From Kiritimatiellia bacterium (lineage in GTDB: Bacteria; Verrucomicrobiota; Kiritimatiellia; RFP12; UBA1067): a stretch of DNA of 13,742 bases. The stretch is taken from contig JAFPNP010000310.1 of NCBI GenBank assembly GCA_017411125.1, forward strand, positions 1-13,742, written 5' to 3'. The notes beneath the pieces were generated by a model, which did not search any database, was not told the origin of the DNA, and worked only from the letters and a program-made list of their open reading frames with translations. Made by a program: the position numbers and the translations under genes. Positions within the stretch are counted from its first letter, which is position 1; each line of letters begins with the position of its first letter. Below are positions 1-6,455 of the stretch, one piece after another.

Positions 1-7
1 CGATGTA

Positions 8-104
8 CCCTAGGGGATATAATCACAAACACCCCACTTTGTGTACACAAACACCCCACTTTGTGCGCATAAACACCCCACTTTGTGTATATATCCCTAT
101 AGGG
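8..104. repeat. Array of three 22-bp tandem dyads inside a larger inverted repeat
   Basis: Three near-identical 20-bp units start at 24, 46 and 68, an exact 22-bp period. Each is itself a dyad: CACAAA, an 8-nt core CACCCCAC, then TTTGTG. The third unit differs only near its left end (CATAAA). The array is bracketed by CCCTAGGGGATATA (8-21) and, inverted, TATATCCCTATAGGG (90-104), which match apart from one small indel and one mismatch-like change; each bracket also contains its own short palindrome. The 22-bp period puts the dyad centres (about 33.5, 55.5 and 77.5) on one face of the helix. The array ends 36 bp before the -35 box of the next gene. It could be a multi-site operator, a transcribed hairpin cluster or a small non-coding repeat element. 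The sequence does not decide between these. Confidence 0.85.
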
Positions 105-140
105 AAAGCGCAGCATCCCCTTGGCGACGTTCCGGCGGAT

Positions 141-170
141 TTGACTTCATGCCGCTTTTTCTGCTATACT
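141..170 (+). promoter_or_regulatory. Sigma70-type promoter for the DUF4091 gene (leaderless)
   Basis: TTGACT (141-146), an 18-nt spacer, then TATACT (165-170) preceded by TGC, an extended -10. Only 7 nt (171-177) separate the -10 from the ATG at 178, so the predicted transcript start falls at or next to the start codon. There is no Shine-Dalgarno. Confidence 0.7.
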
Positions 171-177
171 TTCCGCC

Positions 178-1815
178 ATGAGAAAACAGCATATCGCAAC
201 AGCAGTCACGGCGTCGGCCGCATTGTTGGCCGCCACGGCTTCGGCGTTCGACGCCGTTCTCGCCGATCCGCTCGCATGGCTTTACCCCGATTCCAAGACC
301 GCGTCGGCTGAACGTCTGGAAGAAGCGGACGTGCCGGCAAACGGCGTGGTCGATGTCAATATCCTCGTCAATGGACTAAAGCCCGGCGAGAAGTTTGAGT
401 TCGAAGCCTCGGAGAAGTCCGGCGAATGGTGCAGGATGGTCGCCGTGCCCGTTTCGCACAACACCGGCAACGGCGGATTCCTCGAAGGGAAGCCGGGCGA
501 GAACAAGTTCGTGACGCGCCGTGCGCCGTTCGAAGTGTACGATGCGCTGCAGCCGCTTGCGTCGGGCGTCGTCGATTCGCCGAAGGCCACGGAGGCTCTG
601 TACTTCCGCATGGATCGTCCGCCGAAGGGTGCAAAATCGTTCAACGTGCGCTTCCGTCTCAGGCAGGGCGGCGAGACGAAGGAACTCGCCTTGAAGGCGA
701 ACGTACACGGTGTTTCGCTTCCACCGGTCGGGAAAGACAGCTTCAAGTACACGAACTGGATGAACTACGGGGGCATGGCGACGTTCCACGGCCTCAAACC
801 GTGGAGCGAAGAGCATTGGGCGATGATCGAAAAGTACGTGCGGCTCGCCGCGCGCGGACGGCAGAACTGCGCGATAATGTTCGACGTGCTGGACAAGACG
901 CCCGACGGCGGCGTGGCCGTGAACGGCGAACGGTTCCGCAAGATGCTCGGCATATACGACCGGACGGGCATGTGGTACATCGAGGGGCCGCACCTCGCCA
1001 ACCGTCCAGGCGGCAACTGGGGGTCGCCGACGCTCACCGTCACGCTCGGCACCAACGTGACGACCTCTGTGGCGGGCGCGTTGACGCTTTCGCGGATTGC
1101 ACGCCAGCTGCAGACGAAGATAGACGAATACGGACTCAAGGACCGCTGGTACCAGCACGTCGCCGACGAGCCGAACGGTACAAACCTGCGCGAGTATCGC
1201 ATCACTGCGGGAATCATACGCCGCTACATGCCCGGCGTGCGCACGATCGACGCGGTGGAGGAGCCGTCCTTCGCCGGCGCGCTTGACGTGTGGGTGCCGA
1301 AGGTGGACGCGTTCGAGCGTCACCATGCGGCCTACGACAGCTTCCGCACGAACTTCGGCGATAGCGTTTGGTGCTACACCTGCTGCATTCCCGGCGGCAA
1401 ATGGATGAACCGCCTCCTCGACAACGAACTGCTGCGTCCTGCGCTCATTCCGTGGGTTTCCGTAATGTACGACGTGGACGGCTTTCTCCACTGGGGCTAC
1501 AATTGGTGGCGCAGCGGCGGCGATCCTTTCAAGGAGACGATACGTTTCAGGGGCAAGGCTCCCGCACTCCCGGCAGGCGACACGCACATCGTCTATCCCG
1601 GAAAGGACGGTCCGTGGTCGAGCGTCCGTCTGGAGGCGACGCGCGCTGGCATGGAGGATGCCGACATGCTCGCGATGCTCCGTCGGCGCGACAGGGCTGC
1701 GGCAGACGCGCTGGTCCGCCGCGTGGCGCGGGGGTACGGCGACTACACGACTTCGTGCAAGACGTACCGCGAAGTGCGGCGCGATCTTTTGAAGGCGGTG
1801 TCAAATGCGCACTAA
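178..1815 (+). CDS. Secreted DUF4091 / GH123-like glycoside hydrolase
   Basis: The 545-residue protein has a Sec signal peptide (basic start, Ala-rich core, likely cleavage after Ala-Ser-Ala at residue 23), so it is exported. Residues about 55-185 look like a beta-sandwich N-terminal domain. The rest resembles DUF4091/GH123-like barrels: an adjacent Asp330-Glu331 pair in HVADEPNGTN, then the VWCYTC, GFLHWGYNWW, VYPG and R-x-E-x-x-R-x-G-M-E-D-A motifs typical of the DUF4091 C-terminal part. In GH123 N-acetyl-beta-galactosaminidases a neighbouring Asp-Glu pair does substrate-assisted catalysis; use of the same pair here is an inference, and the substrate is unknown. The start at 178 is set by the signal peptide and by the promoter ending 7 nt upstream. 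The 3' end overlaps the next gene by 11 nt. Confidence 0.82.
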   Translation: MRKQHIATAVTASAALLAATASAFDAVLADPLAWLYPDSKTASAERLEEADVPANGVVDVNILVNGLKPGEKFEFEASEKSGEWCRMVAVPVSHNTGNGGFLEGKPGENKFVTRRAPFEVYDALQPLASGVVDSPKATEALYFRMDRPPKGAKSFNVRFRLRQGGETKELALKANVHGVSLPPVGKDSFKYTNWMNYGGMATFHGLKPWSEEHWAMIEKYVRLAARGRQNCAIMFDVLDKTPDGGVAVNGERFRKMLGIYDRTGMWYIEGPHLANRPGGNWGSPTLTVTLGTNVTTSVAGALTLSRIARQLQTKIDEYGLKDRWYQHVADEPNGTNLREYRITAGIIRRYMPGVRTIDAVEEPSFAGALDVWVPKVDAFERHHAAYDSFRTNFGDSVWCYTCCIPGGKWMNRLLDNELLRPALIPWVSVMYDVDGFLHWGYNWWRSGGDPFKETIRFRGKAPALPAGDTHIVYPGKDGPWSSVRLEATRAGMEDADMLAMLRRRDRAAADALVRRVARGYGDYTTSCKTYREVRRDLLKAVSNAH

Positions 1816-2275
1816 AGAGGATTTCGAGAAATTCCTCGGCGAAGTGAGCAAAACGTCCGGCGTCGAGGCGCTTAAATCCGACGGCACCGGTTTGGCAAGC
1901 GTCAGGGTGGATGATGCCTACAACCTTAACCTGCAGTTCGTGGAGGCTTCGGGAAAGATTCTCTGTTTCGTCGAAGTGGCGGAACTGCCGAAAGACGCGC
2001 CCGGAGCAGTATATCGAGATCTTCTTGTGGGCGGACTCTTCGGCAAGGAGACCGCAGGCGGGTATTTCACGCTCGAGCCAAACACGGAGACGGTGGTGTA
2101 CAACTACTTCTTCGATTTCGACGAAGCTGCCAAGGACGTCGAGGATTTCATACAGACGGTCGAGAGGATACTCCAGCTGTGCGACATCTGGGCCGAACGC
2201 ATCAAGGGAGAACTTTCCGGCGGCGGCGCATATGTTGCATCCGCGTCGTACTCCGGGCAGATTATCGTCGCGTGA
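1805..2275 (+). CDS. CesT-family (type III secretion chaperone-like) protein
   Basis: This small 156-residue cytoplasmic protein resembles the Tir-chaperone (CesT) fold. It has a short N-terminal helix (FEKFLGEV), alternating beta strands, then the YRDLL-x-x-x-LFG-x-ETAGG-x-FTL motif (about residues 70-90) and a C-terminal helix (VEDFIQTVERILQLCDIW). CesT proteins form dimers that keep secretion substrates partly unfolded. No type III secretion gene is present here, so a secretion role is not shown; orphan CesT-like proteins are known in other genomes. The ATG at 1805 lies inside the 3' end of the glycosidase gene (11-nt overlap) with AAGGCGG at 1792-1798, which suggests translational coupling. 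Family assignment is by motif reading only. Confidence 0.65.
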   Translation: MRTKEDFEKFLGEVSKTSGVEALKSDGTGLASVRVDDAYNLNLQFVEASGKILCFVEVAELPKDAPGAVYRDLLVGGLFGKETAGGYFTLEPNTETVVYNYFFDFDEAAKDVEDFIQTVERILQLCDIWAERIKGELSGGGAYVASASYSGQIIVA

Positions 2276-2297
2276 TTGGCTTGCCGCGAAAAAGAGC

Positions 2298-2326
2298 GTG
2301 ACGCGGCGAATGGAGTTTGGTAGAAT
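2298..2326 (+). promoter_or_regulatory. Promoter for the IMP cyclohydrolase gene
   Basis: GTGACG (2298-2303), a 17-nt spacer and TAGAAT (2321-2326), preceded by TTTGG, which gives an extended -10. The -10 ends 27 nt before the ATG at 2354, leaving a leader of about 20 nt that carries a Shine-Dalgarno AAGGAGA at 2341-2347. Confidence 0.6.
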
Positions 2327-2353
2327 ACGGCTTTTGTTCCAAGGAGAAAAGGC

Positions 2354-3034
2354 ATGTCGTTGAACATTGTGAAAGACATAGATTCGCGCGTGGCGGTGCG
2401 CCATGTGCTGATGAGCGTTTCTGACAAGTCGGGTCTTGACGATTTCGTCCCCGCGCTTGTGAGGGCTTGTCCCGGAGTCAAGATATACTCCACGGGCGGC
2501 ACGTACGCAAAGGTGAAAGATATTCTCGGCGCTGCCGCAGATGAGACGCTTGTCGCGGTGAGCGACTACACCGGCCAGCCGGAGATGCAGGGCGGCCTCG
2601 TGAAGACGCTCGATTTCAAGATATATCTCGGCCTGCTTTCCGAGACCTACAACGATGCGCATCAGGCCGACCTCAGACGTCTCTCCGCACAGCCCATCGA
2701 CATGGTCGTCGTCAATCTCTATCCTTTCCGGCAGACCGTGGCGCAGCCGGGCGTTACTCCGGAGATGGCGCGTACGAATATTGATATCGGCGGCCCTTGC
2801 ATGGTGAGAGCGTCTGCCAAGAACTATCTGCGCGTGGCGTCCGTCACCGATCCGCTGGATTACGGCGGCATAGCGGACGAACTCGCGGCGCACGGCGGCA
2901 CGATCGGATTCGACACGCGTTTCCGTCTGATGAAGAAGGCGTTTGCGCACACTGCCGCATACGATGCCGCCATCGCCGATTTCTTCACCAAGACGCCATG
3001 GGCAGATGTCAACGGCACTTATACGAAACACTGA
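2354..3034 (+). CDS. purH: Stand-alone IMP cyclohydrolase (PurH N-terminal domain only)
   Basis: This protein would perform the last step of purine synthesis, closing FAICAR to IMP. The 226 residues cover only the MGS-like IMP cyclohydrolase half of PurH; normal bifunctional PurH is about 500-530 residues. Visible motifs: SVSDKSGL (21-28), STGGT (46-50), GQPEMQGGLVKTL (74-86), NLYPF (121-125) and NIDIGGPCMVRASAKN (142-157). The usual KTLHPKIHGG stretch reads KTLDFKIYLG, so this is a divergent form. The AICAR transformylase half is absent: the frame ends cleanly in TGA at 3032-3034 and a different gene follows, so it must be encoded elsewhere or replaced. Start chosen for AAGGAGA 7 nt upstream of the ATG. 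The stop codon overlaps the Shine-Dalgarno of the next gene. Confidence 0.9.
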   Translation: MSLNIVKDIDSRVAVRHVLMSVSDKSGLDDFVPALVRACPGVKIYSTGGTYAKVKDILGAAADETLVAVSDYTGQPEMQGGLVKTLDFKIYLGLLSETYNDAHQADLRRLSAQPIDMVVVNLYPFRQTVAQPGVTPEMARTNIDIGGPCMVRASAKNYLRVASVTDPLDYGGIADELAAHGGTIGFDTRFRLMKKAFAHTAAYDAAIADFFTKTPWADVNGTYTKH

Positions 3035-3045
3035 GGGACTGCCGC

Positions 3046-3891
3046 ATGGAGACGATGAAACACCAGATAAACCTTCTCAGCCAGCTTCAAGAGTTGATTC
3101 TTACGCGCGACGAGCACCATCATACCGGAGACGGTTCGCGCCTTGATTCGCTCAATGGCTCGATAGATGCGCTCGTGGAAAAACTGGAACCGCAGCCAAA
3201 GGCGTTCTATCAGCGCCTCTACAAGAAGGATCATCTTGTCATGGCCCCTATGGTGGATGGTTGCTGCGGTGTTTGCGGGATGCGGCTTCCCGTCTCGCAG
3301 GTGCAGCAGGTCCGCCTTGAGAAAACAATCCAGATGTGCAGTTCGTGCGGCCGCATTCTTTACGACGAGGATGAGGATGCGCCGCGCGTGATTGCGGAAA
3401 AGCCGGTTCGCGGCGCACCGCGCAAGACGGGTATCAGCCGTTTCAGCGCCGAACAGCTCATGGTGTGCGATCTCGCAGGCGATACGACGGAGGCGGCGAT
3501 AGCGGAACTTGCCGAAGCAATGGCGGCAAATGGATTTGTGAGCAATGCCGGTGCGTTGGTGTCTGCTGCAATGGAGCGCGAGGCGGTACTGTCCACCGCC
3601 ATGGGCAATGGGCTTGCATTTCCGCACGTGCGCGGCGTTGAGGGTGGTGGTTTGACGCTTGCATTGGGCGTATCCAAGAAGGGTATCGTGTATGACGATT
3701 CCGGGGCGCGTGTGAACTTTGTGTTTTTCAGTGCGATTCCGGCCGCTGTCAGCGCATTCTATCTGCGTCTTATCAGCGCAATATCGGAGGCGTTTGCCAA
3801 AAAGGAGAATCGTGATCTCTTGATGGCGGCGAATACGTCTGCTGAGTTGTGGAAGGCGTTGATCAAGGCAACTCGCCATTCCATTCGTTGA
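3046..3891 (+). CDS. Zinc-ribbon / PTS EIIA (PtsN-like) fusion protein
   Basis: The 281-residue protein has two recognisable parts. Residues 1-65 are mostly helical and charged. Residues 74-106 form a C4 zinc ribbon, C74-x2-C77 with C98-x2-C101, ending in CGRILYDED, as in the zf-RING_7/CdsZ family. Residues about 130-281 match the PTS EIIA type-2 (nitrogen-PTS, PtsN) domain: MEREAVLSTAMGNGLAFPHV, with His194 at the usual phosphorylated position, followed by strands and a C-terminal helix. The EIIA part would accept phosphate from NPr/HPr and probably regulates rather than transports. The zinc ribbon suggests nucleic-acid or protein binding. Start at 3046, 8 nt after GAGGG (3033-3037) that overlaps the upstream stop; the open frame continues upstream through purH but lacks support there. 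The gene follows purH by 11 nt and is probably co-transcribed. Confidence 0.82.
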   Translation: METMKHQINLLSQLQELILTRDEHHHTGDGSRLDSLNGSIDALVEKLEPQPKAFYQRLYKKDHLVMAPMVDGCCGVCGMRLPVSQVQQVRLEKTIQMCSSCGRILYDEDEDAPRVIAEKPVRGAPRKTGISRFSAEQLMVCDLAGDTTEAAIAELAEAMAANGFVSNAGALVSAAMEREAVLSTAMGNGLAFPHVRGVEGGGLTLALGVSKKGIVYDDSGARVNFVFFSAIPAAVSAFYLRLISAISEAFAKKENRDLLMAANTSAELWKALIKATRHSIR

Positions 3892-4032
3892 AGTTTCTGG
3901 GAGCATAAGAGGGAATCAATTCTTTGCCGCGTTTGTCGGATGGATTTATATTCGGCGTTCTGGTGCGAATGGCGCGGCGGTTTTGCGATTTTGCGGTGAA
4001 AGTTGTGAAAGTGATTTTTTTCATTTTTACTC

Positions 4033-4061
4033 TTGCGGCAATGTCTGAAGTTTGATACAAT
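4033..4061 (+). promoter_or_regulatory. Promoter for the tRNA cluster
   Basis: TTGCGG (4033-4038), a 17-nt spacer and TACAAT (4056-4061), preceded by TGA (extended -10). It lies 25 nt before the first tRNA. The rest of the 3892-4086 gap is AT-richer than its surroundings and holds no gene that can be supported. Confidence 0.65.
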
Positions 4062-4086
4062 ATATCCCGTTTTCACGACACCAGTT

Positions 4087-4162
4087 GCGAGCTTAACTCA
4101 GTTGGTAGAGTGCCACCTTGCCAAGGTGGTTGTCGACGGTTCGAGTCCGTTAGCTCGCTCCA
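4087..4162 (+). tRNA. tRNA-Gly (GCC)
   Basis: This is a full 76-nt cloverleaf. The acceptor stem GCGAGCT pairs perfectly with AGCTCGC. The D-arm contains CTCAGTTGGTAGAG. The anticodon stem CCACC/GGTGG closes loop TTGCCAA, giving anticodon GCC. The T-loop is TTCGAGT, the discriminator is U, and the CCA end is encoded in the DNA. It reads glycine codons GGC and GGT. Confidence 0.96.
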
Positions 4163-4189
4163 TTGATTGAGGTTGTGAAGGCGGTGAAT

Positions 4190-4265
4190 GGGAGCATAGC
4201 TCAGTTGGTAGAGCAAGTGACTCTTAATCACTGGGTCGTGGGTTCGAGTCCCTCTGCTCCTACCA
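4190..4265 (+). tRNA. tRNA-Lys (CTT)
   Basis: A 76-nt cloverleaf: acceptor GGGAGCA pairs with TGCTCCT, the first pair being a G-U wobble. The anticodon stem AGTGA/TCACT closes loop CTCTTAA, giving anticodon CTT, which reads AAG. The discriminator is A and the CCA is encoded. A UUU-anticodon tRNA-Lys for AAA codons would have to be elsewhere. It follows tRNA-Gly by 27 nt. Confidence 0.95.
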
Positions 4266-4283
4266 TTCACAAGTTTTGGTCGT

Positions 4284-4359
<76 letters not shown>

Positions 4360-4369
4360 AACTTCATCG

Positions 4370-4400
4370 AAATCGGAGCGAACTCCGATTTTCTTTTTTC
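4370..4400 (+). terminator. Intrinsic terminator of the tRNA operon
   Basis: A perfect 9-bp stem AAATCGGAG/CTCCGATTT (4370-4378 and 4383-4391) with tetraloop CGAA, followed by a T-rich run to 4399. It lies 10 nt after the tRNA-Phe CCA. Confidence 0.9.
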
Positions 4401-4409
4401 ATAGATTTG

Positions 4410-4434
4410 CATATAAAGCCCGATAAATGGGGCT
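4410..4434 (-). terminator. Possible weak terminator of the surface-protein gene
   Basis: Read on the minus strand, AGCCC and GGGCT (arms at 4430-4434 and 4417-4421) form a 5-bp stem with an 8-nt AT-rich loop, followed by TTTATAT. It begins 5 nt after the stop codon of the LamG gene. The stem is short, so it is only a candidate. Confidence 0.4.
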
Positions 4435-4438
4435 GTAA

Positions 4439-6322
4439 TCAATACACGGTCAATGTGACACCTTTGCGGCAGATTCGCAGACGAGTCCTGTTTGCGACTG
4501 TGCACAGCTGCCACCCTGTCACGTATATGCCGTCGAGCGTTGCGAAAGCCGGTGTTCCGCTGAATGTCGCCGTTGCGCCGTCCGTCGTTACAATCACGTC
4601 GAAAGCGGCGGATGGACGGGCTGTCAGGCCGATGGTGGCGTTTGAAAGGTCGAGCGAACCTCCGCCGGCAAGTGTGATGGGCGGCGTTTCGCCGGGTGTC
4701 ACTTTCAGCGTACTGTTGTCAATTGCAAGTGCGTAGTTGTCTGATGTCGTGTCGAGCGTCAGGCCGTTCGCGCCTATTGTCATGTTTGCAATGTCCTTTA
4801 TGATGTTTCCTGCTGCCTTGGCCCGCACTGTCGCCCCATCGAAAAGCACTGTCGTCTGTACGTCCACGCCGCTGCTGGAAATTGAAGTTGTGGACACTGT
4901 TCCTCCGTTCGAGACGGCGAACGCGACGTTGCCGAGGGTGAGGGAAAGACATTCGAATGACGTGTCTGCGACGACTTGGAAGTTCATGCCGTCGCCCGAT
5001 ACCGTGACGGCGGTTGATGAGGTGGGCAGCGCATCGTCGATTTTATTACCGGTCTCGTCGATGCAATTCCAGTTGGCGGAATTGCAGATGTTGCCGTCGC
5101 CGGCGGCGCCGGTCCATTCGGCTCGTGTAATGGCATTGCCGGCATGCAGTGTGAGGAACGCAGTGGGGTTGCTCATCGTGGCATAGTCTGCGGCGATGCG
5201 ATCTGCCGAAAGGACGCCGTCGTACATGCGCATTTCGTCGAATGCGCCGACGAAACTACAATTTGACGTTCCAGCGCGGCCGCCAATCGTGAAAACGTCG
5301 AATGGATGGGTGTTGGCGCGATTAGGAGATTTCGTCGCAACTGACGTTCCGTTTTCGTATACCGTTGCCGTTTTCTCTTTCCACACGATTGTCAAGTAGT
5401 GCCATGTGTTTCCTGCCGACAATTTGACTTCATAGTCGGAAATGCTGCCATTGCCGGTGCCTGTGCCGCTACGGACGCCTATTTGGGTGCTACTCTCCCT
5501 CCATACTTCCCAGGAATGCTGGCTGGTTGGCGATGTTCCGCAGACGAGGCGTTGTTTGCTGTTGCCGGCGGGAATGCTCGACAACCGCCACCAGCCGCTT
5601 ATCGAAAAGTTTGCTTTTGTCGTTATTGCGGAATGGTATGGGTGTGAACTTGAGCCGACCGAAAGATATTTGCCGTCGGACGTGACAGCCCTGCTTGCAC
5701 CGATGGTTCCGGTCGCGGTGTTTATGCTCGTGGATGCGCTTGAATACGTCAGCGGCGTCGCGTTCAGTCCATTGGCCGTTCGGTCGGTCTCCGGCGCCGC
5801 GCCTGTGCCGCTCATGTGCCACACGCCGACGTAGCCGCGCCATGTGTCGGACGGAATGCATGTTTGTTCGGCGGTACGTACTGTACCCCAATGCATGACG
5901 ATTTCGGCGTTGTTGGTGAGTTCGGGGATTCTTACCCACAAAAAGGAGTCGCCTGCGACGTTCTATGTATCGATGTCGTGGGGTATGAGTTTTCCGGATG
6001 CGTCAGAGAACCAGATGTCGGAGCCGTCCGCAGCCGCACAATCGGCGTAGGAGAACCCGTATGTATCGTTGGAAGCGGAGAGTTTCACGAGCGCCGGGAA
6101 ACCTGAAAGTGTTTCCGTGCCCGAATATCCAGTAGCCTTGAGCGTGGCGGACTTACCCGCCGCAAGAGACGACAAGGACGCCGTCAATAGACAGAGTGTG
6201 GCTGCGAAGATTGCGACGCGCCGGTAGGACGGCGTGTCTTTACGCCGCCATGTCTGCATAGTGATATGTTCTTTTGTCATTTTACAAGCTTTATTGACTT
6301 CGGTGCAATGTTTGCGCTTCAT
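4439..6322 (-). pseudogene. DUF2341 + LamG beta-repeat surface protein, interrupted by an in-frame TAG
   Basis: Two open segments (6322-5966 and 5962-4439) lie in one frame, separated only by a TAG at 5963-5965. Together they read as one exported protein of about 627 codons. It has a hydrophobic signal segment ending near SLAAG, a DUF2341 region (FPALVKLS, DGSDIWFSD, LIPHDIDT, then NVAGDSFLWVRIPEL), a LamG/concanavalin-like domain (about 5840-5170, VWHMSG to FDEMRMYDGVLS) and a beta-rich tail beginning with a W-x-G-x(2)-G-D-G...ANWN motif. The TAG sits where DUF2341 proteins have a Trp (usually I-x-x-W-N), so one G-to-A change explains it. No PEP-CTERM-like sorting tail is visible. The start is uncertain: the ATG at 6322 lies 7 nt after a promoter, but in-frame ATGs at 6280 and 6259 give a more ordinary signal peptide. 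The 3' segment has only a TTG start without a Shine-Dalgarno or signal peptide. Confidence 0.75.
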
Positions 6323-6329
6323 GGCTGGA

Positions 6330-6358
6330 AGTGTACCACACCATTTGTGTCCGTTCAA
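6330..6358 (-). promoter_or_regulatory. Promoter for the LamG surface-protein gene (leaderless)
   Basis: On the minus strand, TTGAAC (6358-6353), a 17-nt spacer, then TACACT (6335-6330) preceded by TGG, an extended -10. Exactly 7 nt (TCCAGCC) follow before an in-frame ATG at 6322. This matches the layout before the DUF4091 gene and before the lipoprotein gene at 10512. Confidence 0.65.
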
Positions 6359-6417
6359 CCATAAAATAATTGTCTCGTTGTGTTCCTTCGAATTTCATTA
6401 GCATCCATTTAGGAAAG

Positions 6418-6428
6418 TTTGGTATAAT
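6418..6428 (+). promoter_or_regulatory. Extended -10 promoter for lpxA
   Basis: TTTGG directly precedes a perfect TATAAT (6423-6428); no convincing -35 box lies 16-18 nt upstream. The -10 ends 27 nt before the lpxA ATG, the same distance as for the IMP cyclohydrolase gene. Confidence 0.6.
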
Positions 6429-6455
6429 GGCGGCGAACAGGAAAAGGACTATCAT

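Noticed and set aside
24..87. Reading the three repeats as a CRISPR array
   Set aside because: Only 2 nt separate the 20-nt units, so there are no spacers, and no cas gene is present.
3..311. A 102-codon open frame running across the repeat array into the DUF4091 gene
   Set aside because: Its first part only translates the tandem repeats and its second part is an out-of-frame reading of the glycosidase signal region. There is no ribosome site or family likeness.
376..1587. Long antisense open frames (also 1547-3031, 3019-3906, 6291-7262, 7598-8392, 11359-12573 and 12984-13658 on the minus strand)
   Set aside because: They lie opposite well-recognised genes, show arginine/alanine/histidine-rich compositions expected of high-GC shadows, and have no recognisable motifs.
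2283..2307. GCCGCG...CGCGGC hairpin as a terminator for the glycosidase-chaperone unit
   Set aside because: The stem is only 6 bp with a 13-nt loop and no T-run follows; it also overlaps the next promoter's -35 box.
5963..5965. TAG recoded as an amino acid genome-wide
   Set aside because: TAG properly ends the DivIC-like protein at 10162-10164 right after its family C-terminus, so TAG acts as a stop here.
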